Made by a program: the position numbers and the translations under genes. From Pseudomonas sp. sp1636 (GTDB taxonomy: Bacteria > Pseudomonadota > Gammaproteobacteria > Pseudomonadales > Pseudomonadaceae), in the NCBI RefSeq assembly GCF_030376615.1, contig NZ_JARRAB010000003.1, forward strand, positions 1 through 64,000: DNA of 64,000 bases. Direction: 5' to 3'. The notes below the pieces were generated by a model that did no database searches, was not told the origin of the DNA, and was given only the letters and a program-made list of their open reading frames with translations. Shown piece by piece: positions 46,236-54,521 of this stretch (positions are counted from its first letter, which is position 1; the number at the start of each line of letters is the position of its first letter).

Positions 46236-46250
46236 TGATAATGCTTCTCT
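46236..46250 (+). promoter_or_regulatory. possible Fur box upstream of the TonB-type cluster
   Basis: TGATAATGCTTCTCT matches the 7-1-7 Fur motif TGATAAT-N-ATTATCA at all 7 left and 4 of 7 right positions. It lies 31 bp before the first gene of the cluster. Iron control would fit a TonB system, but the match is imperfect. Confidence 0.4.
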
Positions 46251-46280
46251 TTAGATATTGGCCTTATTAAGGAATTCCTA

Positions 46281-47054
46281 ATGCCCCTCGTGTCGACGCG
46301 CTGGCTGGCGGTTACGCTGGTCTTGGCCAGTACTCCGCTTATGGCGACATCCCTGGACGCCGCGTTGGATGAGAGCCAGCGCCTGGCCGCAGACGCCAAG
46401 GCGTCTCAGGCGCGTATCGAGCAGCTCGACGATGCCAGTCGCGAGATGCTCGGCGAATATCGCGCGGCCTTGCAGCAGGCCGAGGCGTTGCAAGGCTATA
46501 ACCTGCAGCTGCAAGAGCTGGTTGCCGCCCAGCGCAAGGAGCTGGCCGGTTATCAAGAGCAGCTGGACGGCATCGAGCGCACCCAGGAAGCGGTGACCCC
46601 GCAGATGCGCCGGATGGTCGAGGTGCTCGGCGAGTTCATCGCCGCCGACCTGCCGTTCCTGCCGGATGAGCGTAGCGACCGCCTGGCCCAGTTGCAGGAT
46701 CTGCTGCCGCGGGCCGATGTCAGCCTGGCGGAAAAGTACCGGCGCATTCTCGAGGCCTATCAGGTCGAGAGCGATTACGGTCGCACCCTGGAGGCCTGGC
46801 GTGGCGAACTGCCGGTCGAGGGCGCCGCGTCGCGCAGCGTCGAGTTTCTCCGTCTCGGCCGGGTGATGCTGTACTTCCAGACCCTCGACGGCCATGAAAG
46901 TGGCTGGTGGAACCCGCAAAGCCGCAGTTGGGAAACGCTCGATGGCAGCGCCCGACGGCCGTTGCGCCAGGCCATCGCCATCGCCCGTCAGGAGCAGGCC
47001 CCGGCCCTGCTCGATCTCCCGCTGAAAACCCTGGCCCAGGAGGCCGCCCAATGA
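46281..47054 (+). CDS. DUF3450 family periplasmic protein of TonB system
   Basis: A 257-residue protein with a signal peptide (MPLVSTRWLAVTLVLASTPLMA), a long coiled-coil region (about 24-105) and a globular C-terminal part with FLRLGRVMLYFQTLDG and WWNPQSRSWETLDG. It fits the DUF3450 family, which regularly precedes TtpC-ExbB-ExbD-TonB genes in marine gammaproteobacteria. Its exact role is unknown; a periplasmic helper that contacts TtpC is likely. An AAGGAA site precedes ATG 46281. The stop overlaps the next start (ATGA). Confidence 0.85.
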   Translation: MPLVSTRWLAVTLVLASTPLMATSLDAALDESQRLAADAKASQARIEQLDDASREMLGEYRAALQQAEALQGYNLQLQELVAAQRKELAGYQEQLDGIERTQEAVTPQMRRMVEVLGEFIAADLPFLPDERSDRLAQLQDLLPRADVSLAEKYRRILEAYQVESDYGRTLEAWRGELPVEGAASRSVEFLRLGRVMLYFQTLDGHESGWWNPQSRSWETLDGSARRPLRQAIAIARQEQAPALLDLPLKTLAQEAAQ

Positions 47055-48400
47055 GCCGTCGTGTATTCGCCATCATGACCCTGGCGTTGCTGCCGGCAAT
47101 TGCCAGTGCCGCCGCACCGCTCAGCCCTGACCAGCTGCTGCAACGCATTCGCAGCGAGCGCGCCGCCGAAGTCACGGCGATGCAGCATCGCGAGCAGGCG
47201 TTTGTCGCCGAGCGTGGCGAGCGGGCGCAGTTGCTGGCCAGTGCCAACGCGGCCTTGCACACGCAGAAAGCCCGCGCCGAGCGCTTGAAAGCCGAGTTCG
47301 ATCGCCAGGAGGCCGAACTGGCCGAACAGGAAAAACTTCTCGCCCAGCGCGTCGGCCATCTGGGCGAGTTGTTCGGCGTGGTGCGCCAGAGCGCCGGCGA
47401 TGTCGCCGGGCAATGGCAGGACAGCCTGCTCAATGCGCAGTATCCCGAGCGTTTGCCGCGGCTCAAGGCGCTGGCCGAGAGGCGTACCCTGCCGTCCGCC
47501 GCGGATCTCGATGGTTATTGGATGCTGCTGCTGGAAGACCTCGCGGCCAGCGGGCGGGTCGAACAGTTGCAATTGCCGGTGGTGGCCGCCGATGGCACGC
47601 GGAATCAGCAGGCAGTGCTGCGGGTCGGGACGTTCTCGGCGTATAGCGAGGATGCCTATTTGCGTTATGACGCCGACGCCGGCGAGCTGCTGGCGCCACC
47701 GCGGCAGCCGTCCGGGATGGGTCAGGTCGAGAATTACCTGCAGGCTGGCGCAGCGCTCGCCAGCCTGCCCATCGACCCCAGTCGCGGCACGCTGTTAGCA
47801 CAACTGCAGCGCCAACCGAGCCTGTGGGATCGCCTGCAACAGGGGGGGCTGGTCGGTTGGGTGATAGTCGCGTTGGGCGCGTTCGGTCTGCTCCTGGCGC
47901 TCTGGCGCATGCTCTTCCTGGCGCGTATGAGCCGTGGCGTCAGCACGCAGATGCACGACCTCAGCGCGCCGCGAGACGACAACCCACTGGGGCGGGTGAT
48001 CGGCGTGCTGGGGCCGCAACCGCAGCTGGCCGACCTGGACACCCTGGAGCTGAAGCTCGACGAGGCGATCCTGCAGGAAACCCCGCCGTTGGAAAAAGGC
48101 CAGAGCCTGCTCAAACTGCTCTGCGCGGTGGCGCCGCTGCTCGGCCTGCTCGGCACTGTGACCGGCATGATCGTCACCTTCCAGGCCATTACCCAGGGCG
48201 GTGGCGGCGATTCGCGGCTGATGGCCGAGGGGATTTCCCAGGCGTTGGTGACCACGGTGCTGGGGCTGGTGGTGGCGATTCCGCTGCTGTTCCTGCACAG
48301 CCTGCTGGCCAGCCGCAGCAAGGGGCTGATCCAGTTGCTCGAACAGCAAAGTGCCGGCCTGATCGCCCTGCACCTGTCCGGGACGCCGCGTCGTGACTGA
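47051..48400 (+). CDS. TtpC-like MotA/TolQ/ExbB proton channel family protein
   Basis: A 449-residue protein: signal peptide (1-21), periplasmic coiled coil (about 25-110), a globular stretch to 260, then three membrane helices (about 266-290, 356-380, 396-420) in which the last two form the MotA/TolQ/ExbB domain (APLLGLLGTVTGMIVTFQAI). This is the architecture of TtpC, the extra subunit of the Vibrio TonB2 system. It probably joins ExbB and ExbD in coupling the proton gradient to TonB. Starts overlap both neighbours (ATGA before, 8 bp after). Confidence 0.88.
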   Translation: MSRRVFAIMTLALLPAIASAAAPLSPDQLLQRIRSERAAEVTAMQHREQAFVAERGERAQLLASANAALHTQKARAERLKAEFDRQEAELAEQEKLLAQRVGHLGELFGVVRQSAGDVAGQWQDSLLNAQYPERLPRLKALAERRTLPSAADLDGYWMLLLEDLAASGRVEQLQLPVVAADGTRNQQAVLRVGTFSAYSEDAYLRYDADAGELLAPPRQPSGMGQVENYLQAGAALASLPIDPSRGTLLAQLQRQPSLWDRLQQGGLVGWVIVALGAFGLLLALWRMLFLARMSRGVSTQMHDLSAPRDDNPLGRVIGVLGPQPQLADLDTLELKLDEAILQETPPLEKGQSLLKLLCAVAPLLGLLGTVTGMIVTFQAITQGGGGDSRLMAEGISQALVTTVLGLVVAIPLLFLHSLLASRSKGLIQLLEQQSAGLIALHLSGTPRRD

Positions 48401-48941
48401 TTGGCTCGGCTTATGGCTGCGGCTGCTCGACAGCAGTCACGCGCTGCTCGACTTCATGATTGCCGGCGGCGTGGTGATGTGGGCGCTGGCCGGGCTCTGC
48501 GTGCTGTTCTGGACCCTGGTGTTCGAGCGTTTCTGGTACGTGCGTCGGGTCTTCCCGCAGTGGGGGCGCGAGCGGCGCCAGGCCTGGCAGCAACTGCTGC
48601 AAAACGACGCGGGCAACTGGCAGCGCGCGGTGCGCGTCGCTTGGCTGGCACAGGCGCGGCAACAGTTGCTCGGGCCGCTGCGCCTGAGCAAGACCCTGGT
48701 GGCGATGTACCCGTTGCTCGGTTTGCTCGGCACCGTCAGCGGCATGGTTGCGGTGTTCGACGTGCTGGCCATCAACGGCACCGGCAACCCGCGCGGCATG
48801 GCCGCAGGTGTTTGGCAGGCGACCCTGCCGACCATGGCCGGCATGGTGCTGGCGATTAGCGGATTGTTCAGCCTGGCGCGCCTCGAACGCGATGCACGCC
48901 GGGCTCTCGAGCGGCTGGCCAACCAGCTGCGCCACGACTGA
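48393..48941 (+). CDS. exbB: ExbB-like proton channel subunit
   Basis: A 182-residue inner-membrane protein with three helices (about 21-44, 103-126, 141-163) and the core MYPLLGLLGTVSGMVAVFDVLA plus ATLPTMAGMVLAISGL, typical of short ExbB proteins of TonB2 systems. It forms the channel with ExbD. The start is GTG at 48393, inside the end of the TtpC-like gene, which suggests coupled translation. Confidence 0.9.
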   Translation: MTDWLGLWLRLLDSSHALLDFMIAGGVVMWALAGLCVLFWTLVFERFWYVRRVFPQWGRERRQAWQQLLQNDAGNWQRAVRVAWLAQARQQLLGPLRLSKTLVAMYPLLGLLGTVSGMVAVFDVLAINGTGNPRGMAAGVWQATLPTMAGMVLAISGLFSLARLERDARRALERLANQLRHD

Positions 48942-48952
48942 GGCTGCAAAAC

Positions 48953-49363
48953 ATGAGAATGCGCCGTCACCATCAGCAAGACGAAGACACCGGCATCGAC
49001 CTGACGCCGATGCTCGATGTGGTCTTCATCATGCTGATTTTCTTTATCGTCACCAGCTCCTTCATCAAGGAGTCCGGTGTCGACGTGCAACGCCCGCAGG
49101 CGCAAACCGCCAGCGCGCAGGACAAGGGCAATATCCTGATTGCCGTCACCGCCGACGGCCAGGTGTGGATGGACAAGAAAGTCGTCGATGTGCGCAGCGT
49201 GCGTGCCCATGTCGAACGCATGCGCGTCGACCAGCCGGACGGCGCCGTGGTGGTGCAGGCCGATCAGGATGCGCGCACCGGCCTGGTGGTGCAGGTGATG
49301 GATCAGGCGCGCTTGGCCGGGGTACAGGACGTCGCCCTGGCTGCCACTGCGGGAGCGCTTTGA
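48953..49363 (+). CDS. exbD: ExbD-like transport energising subunit
   Basis: A 136-residue protein with a short cytoplasmic N terminus, one membrane helix (about 20-38) and a periplasmic domain. The helix carries the proton-path aspartate, Asp22, in DLTPMLDVVFIMLIFF. It works with ExbB and TonB in the inner membrane. The TGA stop overlaps the tonB start codon (TGATG). Confidence 0.93.
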   Translation: MRMRRHHQQDEDTGIDLTPMLDVVFIMLIFFIVTSSFIKESGVDVQRPQAQTASAQDKGNILIAVTADGQVWMDKKVVDVRSVRAHVERMRVDQPDGAVVVQADQDARTGLVVQVMDQARLAGVQDVALAATAGAL

Positions 49364-50046
49364 TGCGCGTGCCGCTGGCCTTTCTCGGCGCCTGCCTGAT
49401 GGTCTTGGCGTTGTTCGCGCTGATGCTGTACATGGTCGCGCCGCCGCGCAGCCAGCCCTCCGACGAGCCGCTGACGGTGGCCAACTTCGTGCGCCTCGAT
49501 GGCAACGCGAGCGACACCGCGACGCGCACCCGCCAGCAGGCGCCGCAGCCGCCGCAACCGCAAAGCCCGCAAGCGCCGACGCCGCCCACCCCGGTAGCCG
49601 CCACCCCGAGTGCCAACCTGCCGGCGCTGGACTTGCAGCTGCCGAGCCTGAGCAGCGGCATCGCCGTCAATAGCGCGCCGACCCCGAGTTTGAGCGGCCT
49701 GAGCCCGGGCGCCACGGCCCCCAGCGCCGCCGCGCCAAGCGAGTCCGCTGGCCAGCCCGGCGGCCCGGAAAGCGAAGTGATGCCGCTCAACGATGTCAGT
49801 CCGGACTATCCGCGCTACGCCTTGCAGCGCGGTATCGAAGGCCACATCAAGCTGGCGTTCACCATCACTCGCGCCGGTGCGGTGGAGAATATCCGGGTGA
49901 TCGAAGCCAGCCCGCAGAACGTGTTCGAGCGCGAAGCGCGCCGCGCCGCCGCGCGTTGGCGCTTCGCCCCGCGCACCGAGAGCGGCCTGGCGGTAGCCCG
50001 TGAAGCGGTGAAGACCCTGTACTTCCGTCTTGAGGGAGGCCGTTGA
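49363..50046 (+). CDS. tonB: TonB energy-transducing protein (TonB2 type)
   Basis: Spans the periplasm and transmits proton-motive force to outer-membrane receptors. The 227 residues contain an N-terminal membrane anchor (about 4-25), a Pro/Gln-rich section (about 60-85), a Ser/Pro linker and a C-terminal TonB domain (about 140-227; DVSPDYPRYALQRGIEGHIKLAFTI is its start). The protein is short in the periplasmic spacer, like Vibrio TonB2. No TonB-dependent receptor lies in the window, so its partner is unknown. Confidence 0.92.
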   Translation: MRVPLAFLGACLMVLALFALMLYMVAPPRSQPSDEPLTVANFVRLDGNASDTATRTRQQAPQPPQPQSPQAPTPPTPVAATPSANLPALDLQLPSLSSGIAVNSAPTPSLSGLSPGATAPSAAAPSESAGQPGGPESEVMPLNDVSPDYPRYALQRGIEGHIKLAFTITRAGAVENIRVIEASPQNVFEREARRAAARWRFAPRTESGLAVAREAVKTLYFRLEGGR

Positions 50047-50047
50047 G

Positions 50048-51145
50048 ATGCATCGTCTATTGCTGTTAGTGATGCTCTGCACCGCTGCTGCCGTGCAGGC
50101 CGCCGGGCAAAGCGTCGAACCGGGCGTATTCCGTGCCCTGAATGCGGCGCAAGCAGCCCAGCAGCAAGGTGACTATCCGGCGGCCAAGCGGGCGCTGGCT
50201 GCAGTCAAGGCCAAGCCGGATAGCCTGGAACAGGCCTTGCTGTGGCGCAGTCGCGGTTACCTGGCCTGGGCCGAAGGGCAGAATGTCACGGCCATCGAGT
50301 TGCTCGACAAGGCGTTGCGCAGCGGCAAGCTGGATGCCGAAACGCAGGCCGGCGAGCAACTGAATCTGGCCAAGCTCAATCTGCTCGAACGCCGTTACGC
50401 CCAGGTCGTCGCCCTGCTGGCGCCGCAGCAGGCCAAGGCGGGCGAAGAGCAGCTGCAGCTGCTGGTGCAGGCCTACCAGGGCTTGCAACAGCCGGCCAAG
50501 GCGCTGCCGTTGGCCGAGCGTTATGTGCGGGCCAACCCGCGGGCCGCCGACAGCTGGTTGCAGTTCCTCGTCGCGGTGAATGCCGACCTCAAGCGTTATT
50601 CCGCCGCCGAGCGCTGGCAGCACCAGTTGCTCGGCCGTCAGCCCAATGCTGTCCAGCACTGGCGCCAGCTGGCCGCCTTGCAGCAGTTGAGCGGTGCTCA
50701 CGACAAGGCGCTGGCGACCCTGCGTACCGCGCACAGCAAAGGCCTGCGCTTCAGCGAAGTCGAATTGGACAACCTGGTGTTGTTGGCCGGCGCGGCCGAG
50801 CAGCCCTGGCAAGGCGCCAAGCTGCTTACCGGCCTGCTCGAGCAGGGTCTGCTGCCACGCACTGGCGCTCGTGAAGAGCGCCTGGCTCTGCTCTGGTGGC
50901 AGGCCCGCGAGCGCGCCGCGGCGGCGCGCATCTACCGCGAACTGGCGGGGCGTTCGGGCAGTGCCAAGCATTGGCTGAACCTGGCCCAGCTGGAGCTGGA
51001 ACAGGCGCGTTGGCAGGCCGGGCTGGATGCCCTGGCCAAGGCCGAACGCGCCGGTGCCGAACGCCGTCAGGTGCGCGCCTGGCGCCAGTGGGCGGAAAGC
51101 GAGCTGAGTTTCGAGCGGGAGAGGCGGTTGGCCAGCGCCGGCTAG
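50048..51145 (+). CDS. TPR-repeat periplasmic protein of TonB2 cluster
   Basis: A 365-residue protein with a signal peptide (MHRLLLLVMLCTAAAVQAAG) and alpha-helical repeats of tetratricopeptide type through most of the chain (for example AAQAAQQQGDYPAAKRALAA, AYQGLQQPAKALPLAERYV). TPR proteins close TonB2-type operons in vibrios and relatives, and affect iron uptake there; the molecular role is unclear. ATG 50048 is 1 bp after the tonB stop. No intrinsic terminator is seen before the convergent DUF3299 gene. Confidence 0.82.
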   Translation: MHRLLLLVMLCTAAAVQAAGQSVEPGVFRALNAAQAAQQQGDYPAAKRALAAVKAKPDSLEQALLWRSRGYLAWAEGQNVTAIELLDKALRSGKLDAETQAGEQLNLAKLNLLERRYAQVVALLAPQQAKAGEEQLQLLVQAYQGLQQPAKALPLAERYVRANPRAADSWLQFLVAVNADLKRYSAAERWQHQLLGRQPNAVQHWRQLAALQQLSGAHDKALATLRTAHSKGLRFSEVELDNLVLLAGAAEQPWQGAKLLTGLLEQGLLPRTGAREERLALLWWQARERAAAARIYRELAGRSGSAKHWLNLAQLELEQARWQAGLDALAKAERAGAERRQVRAWRQWAESELSFERERRLASAG

Positions 51146-51240
51146 GTTGGCGCCGGGAGTCGTGCAGGTTGACGGCCGGCGATGCCGGAATGCTGTTGCG
51201 CGGTGTTGGCTTACGCGGCGCACCCTACGAACCGAAACGC

Positions 51241-51765
51241 TCAGCTGTCCGGCAATTCGTAGGCGTAGATCTTGTCCGCCTGCATCCGGTAGCCGGCCTC
51301 GGCCAGTTCGCTGCTGCTCTGTTCGACCCGCAGCGCGCCTTCGATCCAGAACGGCTGATAGAGCGCATCCAACCGCACGCCCAGCTCGCTGGTGACATGC
51401 ACGATCTGGTTCGACGGCGGTGGCGGCACATGGATGCAGGCGCCGAAGTAGGGCACCAGCAGGAACTCGCTGACGCGGCCTTCGTCGCTGACATCCAGCG
51501 GCACTATATAACCGGGCAACTTGACCGCCTGGCCGTCCAGGGCCTCGACCACCGGCGCGCGGGGTGATTGTTGCGTGGCTGCGGGCGCTGCTTCGGCCGC
51601 CAGCGCGTCGGCCAGTTGCGCCAGGTCATGCAGCGGTGCGCTTTGCATCACTGGCGCGGGCGCATCGGCGGGAATCAGTTCGAACCAGGTCAGTTCACGC
51701 ACCTCGCCGGCGCTCACCGAGGCGGCGAGGGCGAGCAGCAGGCTGGCGAGTAGCGGGCGGGACAT
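51241..51765 (-). CDS. DUF3299 periplasmic protein of the zinc-responsive operon
   Basis: A 174-residue precursor with a signal peptide (MSRPLLASLLLALAASVSAGE). The mature part has LPGYIVPLDVSDEGRVSEFLLVPYFGACIHVPPPPSNQIVHV, the conserved DUF3299 core with one Cys and a Pro-rich turn. Function unknown. It is the last gene of a four-gene operon with an FtsX-like permease, ATPase and His-rich protein (PA4063-PA4066-like). ATG 51765 has GAGG nine bases upstream; ATG 51780 overlaps the permease stop (ATGA) and is also possible. Confidence 0.82.
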   Translation of the reverse strand: MSRPLLASLLLALAASVSAGEVRELTWFELIPADAPAPVMQSAPLHDLAQLADALAAEAAPAATQQSPRAPVVEALDGQAVKLPGYIVPLDVSDEGRVSEFLLVPYFGACIHVPPPPSNQIVHVTSELGVRLDALYQPFWIEGALRVEQSSSELAEAGYRMQADKIYAYELPDS

Positions 51766-51776
51766 GTGCGCTTGCC

Positions 51777-53042
51777 TCATAAACGAATCGACAGGCCGTC
51801 GCTCAGCGATTGCCGATAGGCGCGCCAGGCCGGGATGCAGCCCATCAACAGGGCGGCAGCGAGAATAGCGCCGAGCAGCGACCACTCATAGGGCGAGGGT
51901 GCATTCAGCGGCAGATACAGGCCGTAGTGGGCCTGCACCTGGCCCTGCGCCCCGGCGATGCCGAGATACAGCAGCAACAGGCCCAGCAGCACCCCGGCCA
52001 GGGCCAGGGCGAAGGCTTCGAGGATCAGCAGGCTGGCGATATGCCAAGGGCGGGCGCCGACCGAGCGCAGGATCGCCATCTCCCGCCGGCGTTCGTTGAG
52101 GCTGGTGAGAATGGCGGTGAGCATGCCGATCAGCCCGGTCAGGACGACGAACAGCGAGACCACGAACAAGGCTTTTTCCGCCGTGCCCATCAGGCCCCAC
52201 AGCTCCTGTAGGGCGACGCCGGGGAGGATCGCCAGCAGCGGTTCGCCGCGAAACTGGTTGATCTCGCGTTGCAGGCTGAAGGTGGCGATCTTGCTGTTCA
52301 GGCCCAGTAGCACAGCGGTGATTGCTTCGGGTTGCAGTGGCAGGGCGCGTGCCTGTTCGGCCGAGACCTGGCCGGCGCCGCGCGCGGGCATGCCGTTCTG
52401 CCAGTCGATGTGCAGCGCCTGCATGCCGGCCAGGGAGATGTGCAGGGTGCGGTCCACCGGGGTGCCGCTGCGCGCCAGGATGCCGACCACGCGAAAGGGT
52501 TTGTCGTCGTGCTTGAGCAGGCTGATGGTCGCCACGCCGTGGGCCAGTACCAACTGGTCGCCGAGGCGGTAGTCCAGCGCCTCGGCCACCTCGGCGCCGA
52601 GCACCACCTCGAACGGGTCGTCGGCGAAGGCGCGGCCCTGGCTCAGGCTCAAGGGCTGGCCGCGGCCATAGCGGTAGTGCTCGAAATAGGCCGTGCTGGT
52701 GCCCATCACCCGGTAGCCGCGGTGCGAGTCGCCGAGGGAGATGGGGATCGCCCATTTGACCTGGCGGTGTGCGGCGAAGTGCTCGAAGCTGTCCCAGCGA
52801 ATGTTGTTGGTGGCATTGCCGATGCGGAATACCGAGTACAGCAGCAGGTTGACCGAGCCGGAGCGCGCGCCGACGATCAGGTCGGTGCCGCTGATGGTAT
52901 TGGCGAAGCTGGCGCGGGCTTCGCTGCGCACCCGCTCGACGGCCAACAACAGACACACCGACAAGGCGATGGCGAAGACGGTGAGCCACGCGGTGAAGCG
53001 GCGGTTGGTCAAACTGGCCTGGGCCAGACGTAATAGGTACAC
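51777..53042 (-). CDS. FtsX-like ABC transporter permease
   Basis: A 421-residue membrane protein with the MacB/FtsX topology: one N-terminal helix (about 17-36), a large periplasmic domain and three C-terminal helices (about 285-310, 340-365, 390-410). The conserved NERRREMAILRSVGARPWHI motif, which contacts the ATPase, is visible. GTG 53042 gives (M)YLLRLAQASLTNRRFTAWL with AGG upstream; the longer frame to 53165 overlaps the ATPase gene. Such transporters often act on periplasmic substrates rather than moving ions across the inner membrane. Here it is linked to zinc by its operon. Confidence 0.88.
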   Translation of the reverse strand: MYLLRLAQASLTNRRFTAWLTVFAIALSVCLLLAVERVRSEARASFANTISGTDLIVGARSGSVNLLLYSVFRIGNATNNIRWDSFEHFAAHRQVKWAIPISLGDSHRGYRVMGTSTAYFEHYRYGRGQPLSLSQGRAFADDPFEVVLGAEVAEALDYRLGDQLVLAHGVATISLLKHDDKPFRVVGILARSGTPVDRTLHISLAGMQALHIDWQNGMPARGAGQVSAEQARALPLQPEAITAVLLGLNSKIATFSLQREINQFRGEPLLAILPGVALQELWGLMGTAEKALFVVSLFVVLTGLIGMLTAILTSLNERRREMAILRSVGARPWHIASLLILEAFALALAGVLLGLLLLYLGIAGAQGQVQAHYGLYLPLNAPSPYEWSLLGAILAAALLMGCIPAWRAYRQSLSDGLSIRL

Positions 53043-53044
53043 CT

Positions 53045-53755
53045 TCAGACCTCCGTGGCGGTGGCGGCGCGATTCAGTTCGGCCAGCGCCAGGCTGCGGT
53101 CGAACAGGTGCGCCAGGCTCTGGTCGTGGCTGACGAACAGCAGGCTGGCGCCGGCTTCGCGGCATTCGGCGAACAGCAGTTGGAGGAAGGCCTCGCGGGC
53201 GTCACAGTCCAGCGCCGAAGTCGGCTCGTCGGCGATCACCAGCTCCGGCTGGCCGATCAGCGCGCGGGCCGCGGCGACCCGTTGCTGCTGGCCGATGGAC
53301 AGTTCGTCGGCGCGGCGTTCGAGCAATCTCGGCTCTTGCAAACCGAGGTGGGCGAGCAAGGTGGCGGCGGCCTGGTCGATGCTGCCGTGGCGCTGGATGG
53401 CGCGCCTGGCGCGCAGCCTGGAGAAATGGCAGGGCAGTTCGACGTTCTCGCGCACCGAGAGAAACGGCAGCAGGTTGAACTGCTGGAAGATATAGCCGGT
53501 GTGGTCGACCCGGAAGCGATCGCGGGTGCCGGCCGAGAGCGCACTCAGCTCCTGGTCGAGCAGGCGGATGCTGCCGCGGCTGGGCGTTTGCACGCCGCCG
53601 AGCAGGCCGAGCAGGGTGGTCTTGCCGCTGCCGCTGGGACCCTTGAGAAACAGGCTTTCGCCGCGCGCCAGGGTGAAACTGGGGATGTCCAGCAACTGCG
53701 CCTGGCCGGGCCAGGCGAAACCGAGGTTGGACAGGTGGATCAGGGCTGGACTCAT
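53045..53755 (-). CDS. ABC transporter ATP-binding protein
   Basis: A 236-residue LolD/MacB-type ATPase. Walker A GPSGSGKTT (about 39-47), Q-loop FQQFNLLPFL, Walker B LVIADEPTSALD and switch His in FVSHD are all present. The signature reads LSIGQQQR, with Ile for the usual first Gly, a minor deviation. It pairs with the FtsX-like permease downstream, whose start lies 2 bp after this stop. Confidence 0.92.
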   Translation of the reverse strand: MSPALIHLSNLGFAWPGQAQLLDIPSFTLARGESLFLKGPSGSGKTTLLGLLGGVQTPSRGSIRLLDQELSALSAGTRDRFRVDHTGYIFQQFNLLPFLSVRENVELPCHFSRLRARRAIQRHGSIDQAAATLLAHLGLQEPRLLERRADELSIGQQQRVAAARALIGQPELVIADEPTSALDCDAREAFLQLLFAECREAGASLLFVSHDQSLAHLFDRSLALAELNRAATATEV

Positions 53756-53802
53756 AAGGTAGCGGCCGGGTTGCCCCGGCCGTTCTGCGGCGAATGGGGT
53801 GA

Positions 53803-54396
53803 TTAAAAATTCAGCGTGGGGTCGGCGGCGGTCAGCTCGACGCCCTGCTGGCCGCTGGGGCCGATCAGTTGTACCTGAATTTTCTCGGTGGCGGGGAAGC
53901 GCTCGAACAGCGCGTGCAAATCAAGCTGCTGCAGCGCGTCAGGCTTGCTGCAGGTGAGGCTGTAGTGGGCGTCGATGTCACTGTGTTCGCCTTTATGTGA
54001 GGTTTCGTGCTCATGTTCATGCGCGTCGATATGTCCGGCGAACAGTGGGCTTTCCAGTTCTTGCGTGGTGACAGTGCAATCGCCTGTGCTCAAGCCGAAC
54101 AGGGTGTGCGGTTGTTCCAGCTGCTGATGGACGGCTGCGACCTTGGCTTTGTCGGCGTCGCTCTTGGGCGCATGTTCAAAGCCCAGCAGGTTCATGGCGG
54201 GGCTTTCCAGTTGCAGTTCCAATGCCTTGCCGTCGAGCACCACGTTGAGCTGCGCTGCGCCGTGCTCATGGGCGTCCAGGCTGCCATGTTCGGCGTGTTC
54301 GTGTTGATGCTCGGCGTGCTCATGCGCGTGTTCGGCGGCCTCGGCAGCGGCGATGGGTAGCAGGGCAAGCGGCAGGGCGAGTAGCAGGCGACGCAT
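53803..54396 (-). CDS. ZrgA-like (DUF2796) histidine-rich periplasmic protein
   Basis: A 197-residue precursor with a signal peptide (MRRLLLALPLALLPIAAAEA) and two His/Glu-rich stretches (AEHAHEHAEHQHEHAEHG, about 20-37, and DAHEHEHETSHKGEHSD, about 124-140), which should bind zinc. The rest fits the DUF2796/ZrgA family (AAQLNVVLDGKALELQLESPAMNLLGFEHAP). It is the first gene of the ABC/DUF3299 operon, directly behind a Zur box, and is probably a periplasmic zinc carrier during starvation. Confidence 0.88.
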   Translation of the reverse strand: MRRLLLALPLALLPIAAAEAAEHAHEHAEHQHEHAEHGSLDAHEHGAAQLNVVLDGKALELQLESPAMNLLGFEHAPKSDADKAKVAAVHQQLEQPHTLFGLSTGDCTVTTQELESPLFAGHIDAHEHEHETSHKGEHSDIDAHYSLTCSKPDALQQLDLHALFERFPATEKIQVQLIGPSGQQGVELTAADPTLNF

Positions 54397-54422
54397 GGCG
54401 TTCTCCAGTCACGATAATTTAT

Positions 54423-54437
54423 TGTTACGTTATAACA
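54423..54437 (-). promoter_or_regulatory. Zur box upstream of the zinc operon
   Basis: TGTTACGTTATAACA is a near-perfect palindrome matching the Zur consensus TGTTATA-N-TATAACA with two or three deviations. It lies 27 bp before the ATG of the His-rich gene, within the AT-rich presumed promoter. Zinc-bound Zur should repress the operon. Confidence 0.75.
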
Positions 54438-54521
54438 ACTTTATCATGGGCGTGGCTAGTCGCGCTTGGCGCTTCGCTGTGCGCGTGGGAGCATGGTGGC
54501 CGATTAGATGAGGGCAGGTTG

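Noticed and set aside
45998..46270. Possible 90-codon gene between oprG and the TonB cluster
   Set aside because: Cys/Trp/Arg-rich translation, no ribosome site, and it would cover the candidate Fur box and promoter.
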